Notes: generated by a model from the letters alone, not told the origin. A DNA stretch of 12,876 bases from Pacificimonas sp036351775 (GCA_036351775.1 JAZBPX010000007.1:1-12876); one strand, 5' to 3'. Positions 1 to 6,513 are shown, numbered from the stretch's first letter. Made by a program: numbers and translations.

Positions 1-38
1 CCTAACCACCCCTGAGGATACCATGTGGGGTGGTTAGG
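1..38. terminator. 12-bp perfect inverted repeat at window edge (terminator-like hairpin)
   Basis: The arm CCTAACCACCCC at 1-12 is the exact reverse complement of GGGGTGGTTAGG at 27-38, with a 14-base loop. It lies downstream of ahcY (minus strand), which ends at 91, and may terminate ahcY or a gene to the left of the window. The left arm starts at base 1, so the repeat may extend beyond the window, and a T-tract cannot be judged. It could also be a copy of a dispersed repeat. Confidence 0.45.
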
Positions 39-66
39 GCAGGGGGCGCGGGGCGGCACGGCCCAA

Positions 67-85
67 GGTCACCGGATAGGTGACC
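67..85 (-). terminator. Hairpin just downstream of ahcY, possible terminator
   Basis: GGTCACC (67-73) and GGTGACC (79-85) form a perfect 7-bp stem with a 5-base loop, five bases after the ahcY stop codon. Read on the minus strand, the stem is followed by TTGGG, so there is only a two-base T run. This is a plausible 3' end for the ahcY transcript but a weak intrinsic terminator by itself. Confidence 0.45.
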
Positions 86-90
86 GCAAA

Positions 91-1479
91 CTAATACCGA
101 TACGCATCCGTCTTGAAGGGGCCGTTCTGGTCGACGCCGATATAGGCGGCCTGTTCGGCGGTCAGGTCGGTCAGCTTCACGTTCAGCTTGTCGAGGTGGA
201 GCCGCGCGACCTTCTCGTCGAGATGCTTCGGGAGGACGTAGACCTGGTTCTCGTAGCTCTCGTGGTTCTTCCACAGCTCGATCTGGGCCAGCACCTGGTT
301 GGTGAAGCTGGCGGACATGACGAAGCTGGGGTGGCCCGTCGCGTTGCCGAGGTTGAGGAGGCGGCCCTGCGACAGGAGCAGCATGCGCTTGCCGTCCGGA
401 AAGGTGTACATATCGACCTGCGGCTTCACCTCGACATGGTCGAGGTTGCGGAGGCCGCCGACCTGAATCTCGTTGTCGAAATGGCCGATATTGCCGACGA
501 TCGCCATGTCCTTCATCGCGCGCATGTGGTCGATGGTGATGACGTCCTTGTTGCCGGTGGTGGTGACGAAGATGTCGCCGTGGTTGACGGCCTCCTCCAT
601 CGTCATGACCGCAAAGCCGTCCATGGCCGCCTGCAGCGCGCAGATGGGGTCGATCTCCGTCACGATCACGCGCGCGCCGGCGCCGCGGAGGGAGGCGGCG
701 GAGCCCTTGCCCACATCGCCGTAGCCCGCGACGACGGCAACCTTGCCAGCCATCATCACGTCGGTGCCGCGGCGGATGCCGTCGACGAGCGATTCCTTGC
801 AGCCATATTTGTTGTCGAACTTCGACTTGGTGACCGAATCGTTCACGTTGATCGCGGGGAAGGGCAGCTTCCCCTGCTTGGCGAGGTCGTAGAGGCGGTG
901 GACGCCGGTGGTGGTTTCCTCCGACACGCCGCGAATGGCGTCGCGGGTCTTCGTGAAGAAGCCGGGGCTCTTCTCGAGGCGCATCTTCAGCACTTTCTGG
1001 AACTCTTCCTCTTCCTCGTTCTGAGGGGCGGGGAGGCCTTCGCCGGCCTCGGCGCGGGCGCCCCAGATGATGTACATGGTGGCGTCGCCGCCATCGTCGA
1101 GGATCAGGTTGCAGGGGTCGCCCTGCCACTGAAAGATGTGATCGACATATTCCCAATATTCGGCGAGCGTTTCGCCCTTCTTGGCAAAGACCGGGATGCC
1201 CGCCTTCGCCATCGCGGCGGCGGCGTGGTCCTGCGTTGAATAGATGTTGCACGAGGCCCAGCGCACCTCCGCGCCGAGCGCGGTCAACGTTTCGATCAGG
1301 GCGGCGGTCTGGATGGTCATGTGGAGGCAGCCGGCGATGCGCGCGCCCTTCAGCGGCTGCGCCTCGCCATATTCCTCCCGCGTCGCCATCAGGCCCGGCA
1401 TTTCGGTTTCGGCAATGTCGAGCTCTGTGCGGCCATAATCGGCGAGGCCGATATCGGCGATGATATAGTCTTCGGACAT
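91..1479 (-). CDS. ahcY: Adenosylhomocysteinase (S-adenosyl-L-homocysteine hydrolase)
   Basis: This cytosolic NAD-dependent enzyme hydrolyses S-adenosylhomocysteine to adenosine and homocysteine, removing the inhibitory product of SAM-dependent methylation. The 462-residue length is normal for the bacterial enzyme. The block NVNDSVTKSKFDN (residues 211-223) supplies Asn213, Lys218, Asp222 and Asn223, which align with Asn181, Lys186, Asp190 and Asn191 of human AHCY. The NAD-binding loop GYGDVG is at 252-257. The C-terminus KTDAYRY (456-462) is the family's conserved tail that contributes to the neighbour's NAD site. The ATG at 1479 has a good Shine-Dalgarno, GGAAGGA (minus strand, 1495-1489), nine bases upstream. 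A perfect 20-bp palindrome sits 72 bases upstream of the start codon and probably controls the gene. It appears monocistronic: yqgE lies 136 bp upstream and hairpins follow the stop. Confidence 0.98.
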   Translation of the reverse strand: MSEDYIIADIGLADYGRTELDIAETEMPGLMATREEYGEAQPLKGARIAGCLHMTIQTAALIETLTALGAEVRWASCNIYSTQDHAAAAMAKAGIPVFAKKGETLAEYWEYVDHIFQWQGDPCNLILDDGGDATMYIIWGARAEAGEGLPAPQNEEEEEFQKVLKMRLEKSPGFFTKTRDAIRGVSEETTTGVHRLYDLAKQGKLPFPAINVNDSVTKSKFDNKYGCKESLVDGIRRGTDVMMAGKVAVVAGYGDVGKGSAASLRGAGARVIVTEIDPICALQAAMDGFAVMTMEEAVNHGDIFVTTTGNKDVITIDHMRAMKDMAIVGNIGHFDNEIQVGGLRNLDHVEVKPQVDMYTFPDGKRMLLLSQGRLLNLGNATGHPSFVMSASFTNQVLAQIELWKNHESYENQVYVLPKHLDEKVARLHLDKLNVKLTDLTAEQAAYIGVDQNGPFKTDAYRY

Positions 1480-1488
1480 GAGGGGCGG

Positions 1489-1495
1489 TCCTTCC
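1489..1495 (-). promoter_or_regulatory. Ribosome binding site of ahcY
   Basis: On the minus strand the sequence is GGAAGGA, nine bases before the ATG at 1479. It fixes the ahcY start. Confidence 0.7.
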
Positions 1496-1524
1496 GTCGG
1501 GAAATCAGGGGAATCGGAACTATG

Positions 1525-1545
1525 CCGCGCCCATAAGCGGCGCGG
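1525..1545 (-). other. Hairpin in the ahcY 5' leader
   Basis: CCGCGCC (1525-1531) and GGCGCGG (1539-1545) form a perfect 7-bp stem with a 7-base loop. It lies between the operator-like palindrome and the ahcY Shine-Dalgarno. It is GC-rich with no T-tract, so it is not an obvious terminator. I could not match it to the SAH riboswitch consensus. It may only stabilise the leader RNA. Confidence 0.35.
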
Positions 1546-1551
1546 AGAGGA

Positions 1552-1571
1552 ATATAAAGATATCTTTATAT
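1552..1571. promoter_or_regulatory. 20-bp perfect palindrome, putative SahR/ArsR-type operator of ahcY
   Basis: ATATAAAGATATCTTTATAT is identical to its own reverse complement over all 20 bases, and it is an AT-only-like block in otherwise GC-rich DNA. It starts 72 bases upstream of the ahcY start. On the minus strand it contains TATAAA and TATAT -10-like hexamers, so a bound repressor would cover the promoter. SahR, an ArsR-family regulator that senses S-adenosylhomocysteine, is known to control methyl-cycle genes in proteobacteria through AT-rich palindromes. Assigning this site to it is inference, and no regulator gene is in the window. I found no good -35 box. Confidence 0.65.
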
Positions 1572-1615
1572 GAGCGCGCGAAATGCCCCCGAAGTTCCCC
1601 CCGTGCCCGGCACTG

Positions 1616-2179
1616 TCAGGCGTTCCCGGCGTTGGGCGACATCAACCCCACGTCGATCCCCTCCGCCTGGTAGGCGCGGCGCCAGCGGTCCTCCGTCGGG
1701 GTATCCCAGATCAGCGCCTCGGCCCCCTGTGCCGGTAGCCAGCCATGGCGGGTCAGCTCCTCCTCCAGCTGCCCCTCCCCCCAGCCGGTATAGCCGAGCG
1801 CGACGAGCCACTTTTCGGGCCCCTTGCCGTTCGCGATATCGCGCAGGATGTCGAGCGTGGCGGTCAGCGCCCAGCGCCCGGCGACATTCAGCGTCCCCTG
1901 CCCCTCATATTCCGGGGAATGGAGGACGAAGCCGCGCTGCGGTTCGACCGGACCGCCGGAAAACACCGGGCCATCGGGCAGGTCGCCCACCTCCACCTCC
2001 AGCTGTTCAAGGAGCCCGTGCAGGGTGACGTCGCCGCGAATGTGATTGACGATCAGGCCGAGCGCGCTTTCCTCGTCGTGCGAACAGACCGCGATCAGCG
2101 CGCGGGCAAAGCGCTCGTCGCCCATGCCAGGCATCGACAACAGGAACTGTCCGGAGAGAAAGGGCGGGGGCGTGCTCAT
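1616..2179 (-). CDS. yqgE: YqgE/AlgH family protein (UPF0301)
   Basis: This 187-residue cytosolic protein belongs to UPF0301, a single-domain family widespread in proteobacteria whose biochemical role is not settled. The family signature is seen at the N-terminus (FLSGQFLLSMPGMGDERFAR), in SALGLIVNH at about residue 38, in GPVFSGGPV at about 71, in the GYTGWGEGQLEEEL block near 129-142, and in a C-terminal WxxAY helix. The length matches the family. The ATG at 2179 is preceded by AGGA with a four-base spacer. It reads away from the peroxiredoxin gene (divergent, 164 bp between starts). It lies 136 bp upstream of ahcY on the same strand, but the palindrome in that gap suggests ahcY has its own promoter. 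Confidence 0.93.
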   Translation of the reverse strand: MSTPPPFLSGQFLLSMPGMGDERFARALIAVCSHDEESALGLIVNHIRGDVTLHGLLEQLEVEVGDLPDGPVFSGGPVEPQRGFVLHSPEYEGQGTLNVAGRWALTATLDILRDIANGKGPEKWLVALGYTGWGEGQLEEELTRHGWLPAQGAEALIWDTPTEDRWRRAYQAEGIDVGLMSPNAGNA

Positions 2180-2328
2180 GCGATCCTAACCCTATCGGCC
2201 CTTGCCAGACAGCGCCACAGGCGGAAGAAGCGCGGCAGGTTCAGATCGACGATCATAGGGAGGCGAACGATCCGCGGCGCGGCGCGTTCATCCACCAAGC
2301 CATAAATGCAACGCAGACGTTCCGAACT

Positions 2329-2334
2329 GGAGGG
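2329..2334 (+). promoter_or_regulatory. Ribosome binding site of the peroxiredoxin gene
   Basis: GGAGGG sits nine bases before the ATG at 2344 and decides that start. Confidence 0.7.
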
Positions 2335-2343
2335 AAACACATC

Positions 2344-2826
2344 ATGACCGTATCCACAGGCGACAAAATTCCGAGCGCGCAGCTGACCCAGATGACCGCG
2401 GATGGCCCGCGCCCCGTCAAGACCGACGAGTTTTTTGCCGGCCGCACCGTCGCGCTGTTCGCCGTGCCGGGTGCCTTCACGCCGACCTGCTCCGCCAAGC
2501 ACCTGCCGGGCTTTGTCGAGAAGGCGGACGAGCTGAAGGGCAAGGGCGTCGACGAGATCGCCTGCGTTTCGGTGAACGACGCCTTCGTCATGAATGCGTG
2601 GGGCGAGAGCGCCGATGTGGGCGACAAGGTGACGATGCTGGCCGACGGCAATGGCGATTTTGCCGAGGCGCTCGGCCTGACCATGGACGCATCGGGCTTC
2701 GGCATGGGCAAGCGCGCCCAGCGCTTCTCGATGATCGTCAAGGACGGCACGGTCAGCGAACTGAACGTCGAAGCGCCGGGCGATTTCCGGGTGTCGTCAG
2801 CGGAGCATATGCTGGGGCAGCTTTAG
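2344..2826 (+). CDS. Type II (Prx5-like) peroxiredoxin
   Basis: This thiol peroxidase of 160 residues reduces hydrogen peroxide and alkyl hydroperoxides, probably in the cytosol because no signal peptide is seen. The active-site motif VPGAFTPTCS (41-50) places the peroxidatic cysteine at Cys49. A second cysteine, Cys74, lies in EIACVSVND. The 25-residue spacing equals that of Cys51 and Cys76 in plant type II peroxiredoxins, which use glutaredoxin or thioredoxin, so Cys74 is a plausible resolving cysteine. The C-terminal cysteine of human PRDX5 is absent. The length fits the family. The ATG is supported by GGAGGG nine bases upstream. It is probably monocistronic: a GC-rich hairpin begins eight bases after the stop. 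Confidence 0.95.
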   Translation: MTVSTGDKIPSAQLTQMTADGPRPVKTDEFFAGRTVALFAVPGAFTPTCSAKHLPGFVEKADELKGKGVDEIACVSVNDAFVMNAWGESADVGDKVTMLADGNGDFAEALGLTMDASGFGMGKRAQRFSMIVKDGTVSELNVEAPGDFRVSSAEHMLGQL

Positions 2827-2834
2827 CGTTTGGT

Positions 2835-2860
2835 GCCGCGCTGCTAGTGAGCAGCGCGGC
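2835..2860 (+). terminator. Strong GC-rich hairpin after the peroxiredoxin gene
   Basis: GCCGCGCTGCT (2835-2845) and AGCAGCGCGGC (2850-2860) form a perfect 11-bp stem with a 4-base loop AGTG, eight bases after the stop codon. No T-run follows. The stem is strong enough to act as a transcript end or RNA-stabilising structure, but it is not a textbook intrinsic terminator. Confidence 0.55.
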
Positions 2861-3102
2861 GCGTACGCGGAAATCCCGTATAACCGTGGTGACTGCCCTT
2901 TTGGCGGAAGAGTCCCGAGAGGAGTACCGGGCCCTCTCCGCGCCGACCCTAAAGCAGCGCGCCTTGCTTTCTCGCATCCTCTGCGCAGCAGGCATGCTGG
3001 AAGGGTAACGCGACCTTCCCTTTCCCGGTTCGCAGTCCGGTCAGAATGTCCCAATGCCGGACCAAAAGCGGCGCTCGTTCGTTGGCGGGGAAACCCATTA
3101 AC

Positions 3103-3109
3103 GAGGAGG
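3103..3109 (+). promoter_or_regulatory. Ribosome binding site deciding the SDR start
   Basis: GAGGAGG lies 11 bases before ATG 3121. It favours this start over the in-frame ATG at 3046, whose extra 25 residues are polar, unlike the family, and lack a Shine-Dalgarno. Confidence 0.65.
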
Positions 3110-3120
3110 GCCCTTGCCTT

Positions 3121-4302
3121 ATGTCCGTAACCCTTAAACCCCTTTCCCAGCAGACCATGGTCATCACCGGCGCATCGAGCGGTATTGGCCTGGCGACTGC
3201 AAAACGCGCCGCCGCCGCCGGTGCGAACGTCGTCCTGGCCGCCCGCAATGAAGAGGCGCTGGCCGACTGCGTGCGCGAGATCGAAGCCGACGGCGGGCGG
3301 GCCGCCTATATCGCCGTCGATGTCGGCGAAGAGGGCGCCGCCGAACAGATCGGCGCGCTGGCCGACGAGCGGTTCGGCGGCTTCGACAGCTGGGTGAACA
3401 ATGCCGCCTCCGCCCTCTACGCGCGGCTGCTGGACGTTGGCATCGAGGAGCATCGCCAGGTCTTCGACAGCGGCTATTTCGGCACCGTGCAGGGTTCGGC
3501 CTATGCCGCGCGCAGGCTGAGCGAAACGGGCGGTGCGCTGATCAACATCGGGTCCGTCCTCTCCGACCGCTCGGTGCCGCTGCAGGGTGCCTACTGCGCC
3601 ATGAAGCACGCGGTCGCGGGCTATACCGAGGCGCTGCGCATGGAACTGGAAATGGACGACGCGCCGGTGTCGGTGACGCTGGTCAAGCCGAACGGCATGG
3701 ACACGCCCTATCCCGAACATGCGCGCAACAAGATGGGCGAGCCCGCGCGGATCCCGCCCGTGGTCTATGACCCGCGGCTGGTGGCGAAGGCGATCTGCTT
3801 TGCCGCCGAACATCCGCGCCGCGACCTGACCGTCGGCGGCCAGGGCTTCGCGATCACGGCGGGCGGCAACCTGATGCCGCGCCTGATGGACAAGGTGATG
3901 GAGGCGTTCTTTGGCAAGACCGCCCAGTCGACGGACACGCCGCCGCGGCCGGGGATGGCGGACAATCTGTTCGAGGCGCGCGAGGGCGGCCATATCGACA
4001 GCAACAAGGACACCTATGTCCGCCGCACCAGCCTCGCGCTGGAAGCGCAGATGCACCCTGTAACGACCGCGCTGATTGCGGGCGGAACGGGCGCGGCCAT
4101 CGCCCTGCTGGCCATGACGCGGGGGCCGGGCGGCCTTCGCGGCGGCGACGGGCGCGATGGTCGTGAGGGCGCGCGCGAGGGCGGTCGAAAGGGCTGGCGT
4201 GCAGCCGGGGCTCACCAGACCGACGGGCGCGACTCGACCGAAAGCTTCGAAGCGCGCATCGCCGATGAACAGACGGTGCCGGAGCGCGCGCCGCTGAACT
4301 GA
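3121..4302 (+). CDS. SDR family oxidoreductase with C-terminal membrane segment and Gly/Arg-rich tail
   Basis: This is a classical short-chain dehydrogenase/reductase of 393 residues with unknown substrate. The cofactor motif TGASSGIG is at 16-23, NNAAS near 98, and the catalytic Ser145, Tyr158 and Lys162 have the normal 13-residue Ser-Tyr spacing (YCAMK). Arg42 in VVLAARNEEAL follows beta-2, which suggests NADP. The enzymatic core ends near residue 250; a bridging region leads to MHPVTTALIAGGTGAAIALL (311-330), a probable single membrane helix. The last about 60 residues are rich in Gly, Arg and Asp, then acidic, and look disordered. Classical SDRs are about 250 residues, so the anchor and tail are additions. 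The start at 3121 is chosen by its Shine-Dalgarno. It is convergent with the alpha/beta hydrolase gene, 21 bp away. Confidence 0.92.
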   Translation: MSVTLKPLSQQTMVITGASSGIGLATAKRAAAAGANVVLAARNEEALADCVREIEADGGRAAYIAVDVGEEGAAEQIGALADERFGGFDSWVNNAASALYARLLDVGIEEHRQVFDSGYFGTVQGSAYAARRLSETGGALINIGSVLSDRSVPLQGAYCAMKHAVAGYTEALRMELEMDDAPVSVTLVKPNGMDTPYPEHARNKMGEPARIPPVVYDPRLVAKAICFAAEHPRRDLTVGGQGFAITAGGNLMPRLMDKVMEAFFGKTAQSTDTPPRPGMADNLFEAREGGHIDSNKDTYVRRTSLALEAQMHPVTTALIAGGTGAAIALLAMTRGPGGLRGGDGRDGREGAREGGRKGWRAAGAHQTDGRDSTESFEARIADEQTVPERAPLN

Positions 4303-4314
4303 GTTAAAGTCGGA

Positions 4315-4332
4315 GGGGCCGCGCTAGGCCCC
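4315..4332. terminator. Short hairpin between convergent genes
   Basis: GGGGCC (4315-4320) and GGCCCC (4327-4332) form a 6-bp stem with a 6-base loop that straddles the hydrolase stop codon. It sits between two converging genes and could end both transcripts, but it has no T-tract. Confidence 0.3.
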
Positions 4333-5094
4333 GCCGCCGAACCAGTCCGCCAGCGCGTCGCCGAACTCGGGCTTTGTGACGCAGCCGAGATGGTCGCCGG
4401 GGATGCGCTGCATGGTGGCGGCGGGCAGCGCTTCTGCGAGGGCTTCTGCGTCGGACAGGTAGCCGTCCTCGGCGCCGCAGAGGACGAGGGTTTCGGTCTT
4501 TACGGCGCGGAGGCTGGATTCCGGCGCGTCGGCGAGGGCGTGGAGGAGGTGGCGGGCGGCAACGAGGTCGGTCTTGTTCGCCTTCAGGAACTGCTGGGTC
4601 ATGTAGGCCTCGGTGCCGGGGCGGTGGGTGCCGAAGCTGTCGATGGTCTCGATGAAGCCGGGGATGCTGGTGCCGTTGCGGTGGTCGGCGATACCCCGAA
4701 GGCCCATGCCGCAGAGCGCGAGACGGGCGGGCGCGAGTGTGCCCTCCGCGACCGTGATGGCCGCCGTGCGCGCGCCGAGGGAGAAGCCGGCGAGGTCGTA
4801 GTCGTCGAAGGCGAGATGCTGGACCCAGGCGCGGACGTCATCCTCGAGAACGCCCTCGGGATAGGCCGCAGCGTCCGTTGGCGCGGCGCTGTCGCCGTGC
4901 GCGCGAACGTCGAGCATCAGGACGCGGCGGCCGCCTTGCGCGAGCTTTTCGGCGGTACCGAACTTGATCCAGTTTACGTTTGCGCTGGAAAAGAGGCCGT
5001 GGAGGAGGAGCAGCGGGCGGCCGCCCGCCGGGCCGGTCTCGTGATAGGCGAGCTGCGTGCCGTCGAAGCTAGGGAAATGGTGGCGTTCCGTCAT
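4324..5094 (-). CDS. Alpha/beta hydrolase fold protein
   Basis: This is a soluble serine hydrolase of 256 residues; the substrate cannot be read from the sequence. The oxyanion-hole motif LLLLHGLFSS is at 28-37. The nucleophile elbow GFSLG (103-107) gives Ser105. The acid is probably Asp210 in CGAEDGYL and the base His235 in GDHLG, so the triad is complete. The DVRAHGDSAAP segment (62-72) is typical of the epoxide hydrolase/esterase/meta-cleavage hydrolase branch. No signal peptide is seen. It is the last gene of a minus-strand unit, 34 bp after the DUF2238 gene. The Shine-Dalgarno for ATG 5094 is weak, so expression may depend on upstream translation. A lipase, esterase or C-C hydrolase role are all possible. 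Confidence 0.93.
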   Translation of the reverse strand: MTERHHFPSFDGTQLAYHETGPAGGRPLLLLHGLFSSANVNWIKFGTAEKLAQGGRRVLMLDVRAHGDSAAPTDAAAYPEGVLEDDVRAWVQHLAFDDYDLAGFSLGARTAAITVAEGTLAPARLALCGMGLRGIADHRNGTSIPGFIETIDSFGTHRPGTEAYMTQQFLKANKTDLVAARHLLHALADAPESSLRAVKTETLVLCGAEDGYLSDAEALAEALPAATMQRIPGDHLGCVTKPEFGDALADWFGGGA

Positions 5095-5128
5095 GGCACC
5101 GGGTTGAAGCAGAAATGGCGGCGGCCGC

Positions 5129-5791
5129 CTAGGGCGCGCTTTGGCGGCGCGCGGCGGCTAGGCGAAGCAAAAGGGCTGCCGCGACCGCTCCGAGCCAGGC
5201 GAGGGCCATATCCTTCTGCGCGTCCCAGAAATCACCCTGCTGGCCGTTGTAGCGCTCCGCATCCTCTCCCGACATGACGAGCGTCAGGCCCCACTCGAAG
5301 ACTTCATAGGCGGCGGATGCGGCGAGGACGAAGCCGGTGGCCGCGATCAGCGCAGATGCCTTCGGCCGCGAGGGGACGTGGCGGGTCAGCTCGATATACG
5401 GACGAACGGCGAGCGCGCCGAACAGGAAATGAACGAAACGGTCATAATGGTTTCGCGTCCAGCCGAACCAGTCGGACGGGCCGCTGCCGAGCAGCGCCGC
5501 GATCCACTGATCGTAAGGCGTGTTGGTGTAGAGATAACGCCCGCCAATTGTGTGGGCGATCAGGAACAGGACAATACAGCCGGTCGCCGCCACGCTGAGC
5601 CGACCCCGGCGCGCCAGCCAGGCGCAGGCCAGCAGCCCGACCAAGCTAGGGATATGCTGCAGGGCGGCGAGTTCGACATAGGGCCGGTCGACCTGCGCTG
5701 CGGCGAGTGCAAGGAACCCCGCGCCGAGCCACAGGGCGTGACCGGGCTGCAGCGGCGGCGGGTGAGTCCGGCTCGCCTGCCGCACCGTCAC
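5129..5791 (-). CDS. DUF2238 (YjdF-like) integral membrane protein
   Basis: This predicted inner-membrane protein of 220 residues has about six hydrophobic helices and no known biochemical function. It belongs to DUF2238, the family of E. coli YjdF. The signatures seen, in order, are HTIGGRYLYTNTPYD (near 80-94), NHYDRFVHFLFG (near 113-124), AAYEVFEWG (near 160-168) and GQQGDFWDAQKDM (near 183-195). Conserved His, Asp and Glu residues at the membrane edge recall a metal or active site, but that is inference. The start is GTG at 5791, overlapping the TGA of the upstream isomerase-like gene in the four bases GTGA. This indicates translational coupling within one operon. Confidence 0.9.
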   Translation of the reverse strand: MTVRQASRTHPPPLQPGHALWLGAGFLALAAAQVDRPYVELAALQHIPSLVGLLACAWLARRGRLSVAATGCIVLFLIAHTIGGRYLYTNTPYDQWIAALLGSGPSDWFGWTRNHYDRFVHFLFGALAVRPYIELTRHVPSRPKASALIAATGFVLAASAAYEVFEWGLTLVMSGEDAERYNGQQGDFWDAQKDMALAWLGAVAAALLLRLAAARRQSAP

Positions 5792-6438
5792 CGGGTTGCC
5801 AGCCCCTCCTCATTCATACGCCAGATGACCTGGTCGATGCGGTCCTGGCCGAAGAAGGGTTCTCCGTTGAAGACGAGGGTGGGGACGCCCCAGTGGCCCG
5901 CTGCCTCCAGTGCGTCCTGGTTGGCGGCGATTTCGGTATCGAGGGCGGCGGCGTCCTTTTTTGCGTCGGCGCTGAGTTCTGGCCAGTCAAGGCCCGCGCG
6001 GGCGGCGGCACCGGCGAGATGGTCGCCCTCGGTCCAGCGGACCTGCCCCTCCCAGATCAGGCGGCTGGCCTCGTCGGCGAAGGCGATACCCCTGCCCCGC
6101 CGCGCGGCGGCTTGGCCGAGCCGGGTTATGAAGCGGATGTGCGGCTGGTCTGCCGCGATCTTTCGCGTGGCGGTGTCCTGCACGATGGGATCGGGGTTCG
6201 GCCTGCCGACGGTATAGCCGAGATACTGCGCGCTGCGGACATAGTCGCGCATGGTGTAGCCGAGCCAGTTCGGATGGTTGCGCTCGAAAAAGTCCGGCTC
6301 CCGGATCGCCAGCGGCCAGACGGGGCGCAGCGCGATGTCAACGGTGCGCTCCTCCATCAGCGCGCGGTAACGGCGGATGGCGAGGAAGGAATAGGGCGAG
6401 CGGAAGGAGAAGAAGAGGTCGGCGGCAAGATCGGTCAT
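5788..6438 (-). CDS. 2-hydroxychromene-2-carboxylate isomerase family protein (DsbA/kappa-GST fold)
   Basis: This 216-residue thioredoxin-fold protein belongs to the HCCA isomerase/kappa glutathione transferase group. The N-terminal FFSFRSPYSFLA (9-20) places Ser14 at the position of the catalytic, glutathione-binding Ser11 of NahD. The all-alpha insertion occupies the middle, and the cis-proline loop GVPTLVFNGEPFFGQDRI lies near residue 184. Family members isomerise 2-hydroxychromene-2-carboxylate in naphthalene degradation, but many homologues act on unknown compounds. No other naphthalene genes are in the window, so the pathway is not shown. It is the first gene of a three-gene minus-strand unit with the DUF2238 and hydrolase genes. 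ATG 6438 follows an AGGG about five bases upstream. Confidence 0.92.
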   Translation of the reverse strand: MTDLAADLFFSFRSPYSFLAIRRYRALMEERTVDIALRPVWPLAIREPDFFERNHPNWLGYTMRDYVRSAQYLGYTVGRPNPDPIVQDTATRKIAADQPHIRFITRLGQAAARRGRGIAFADEASRLIWEGQVRWTEGDHLAGAAARAGLDWPELSADAKKDAAALDTEIAANQDALEAAGHWGVPTLVFNGEPFFGQDRIDQVIWRMNEEGLATR

Positions 6439-6513
6439 ATCGCCCTGCGTAGCTGTTTCGCCGGACCCGTGCTAGGGTGCCTCGACCAGCATTCTACAGA
6501 GGTCGAGCCGCCA

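Larger units (their letters stand above)
2827..3120. other. 294-bp non-coding gap with several short hairpins
   Basis: After the terminator-like hairpin at 2835-2860 come a 10-bp palindrome CGCGTACGCG (2860-2869), a TATAAC -10-like hexamer (2879-2884) without a recognisable -35, and three short inverted repeats. These are GAGAGG/CCTCTC (2917-2922 with 2933-2938), GGAAGG/CCTTCC (2999-3004 with 3014-3019) and GTCCGG/CCGGAC (3035-3040 with 3057-3062). A 39-codon frame from GTG 2889 to TAA 3008 is open but has no Shine-Dalgarno. This is probably the promoter and leader of the SDR gene; a small RNA cannot be excluded. Confidence 0.4.

Noticed and set aside
25..1239. Long plus-strand open frame opposite ahcY
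   Set aside because: It is a mirror frame of a confidently identified gene; the translation has no family character and reflects GC-rich third positions.
2176..2257. 26-codon minus-strand frame (ATG 2257) whose TGA overlaps the yqgE ATG, like a leader peptide
   Set aside because: There is no Shine-Dalgarno before it; the purine-rich GGGAGG nearby is on the other strand. The four-base overlap alone is weak evidence.
3020..3065. tRNA-like look: GGTTCGCAGTCC followed by CCGGACCA
   Set aside because: Only a T-loop-like string and one 6-bp stem are present; no cloverleaf or anticodon arm can be drawn.
3046..3120. N-terminal extension of the first SDR from ATG 3046
   Set aside because: The GAGGAGG at 3103-3109 supports ATG 3121, and the extra residues have no family match.
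2797..4215. 472-codon minus-strand frame opposite the SDR gene
   Set aside because: It is antisense to the SDR, whose complete catalytic motifs leave no doubt about the coding strand.
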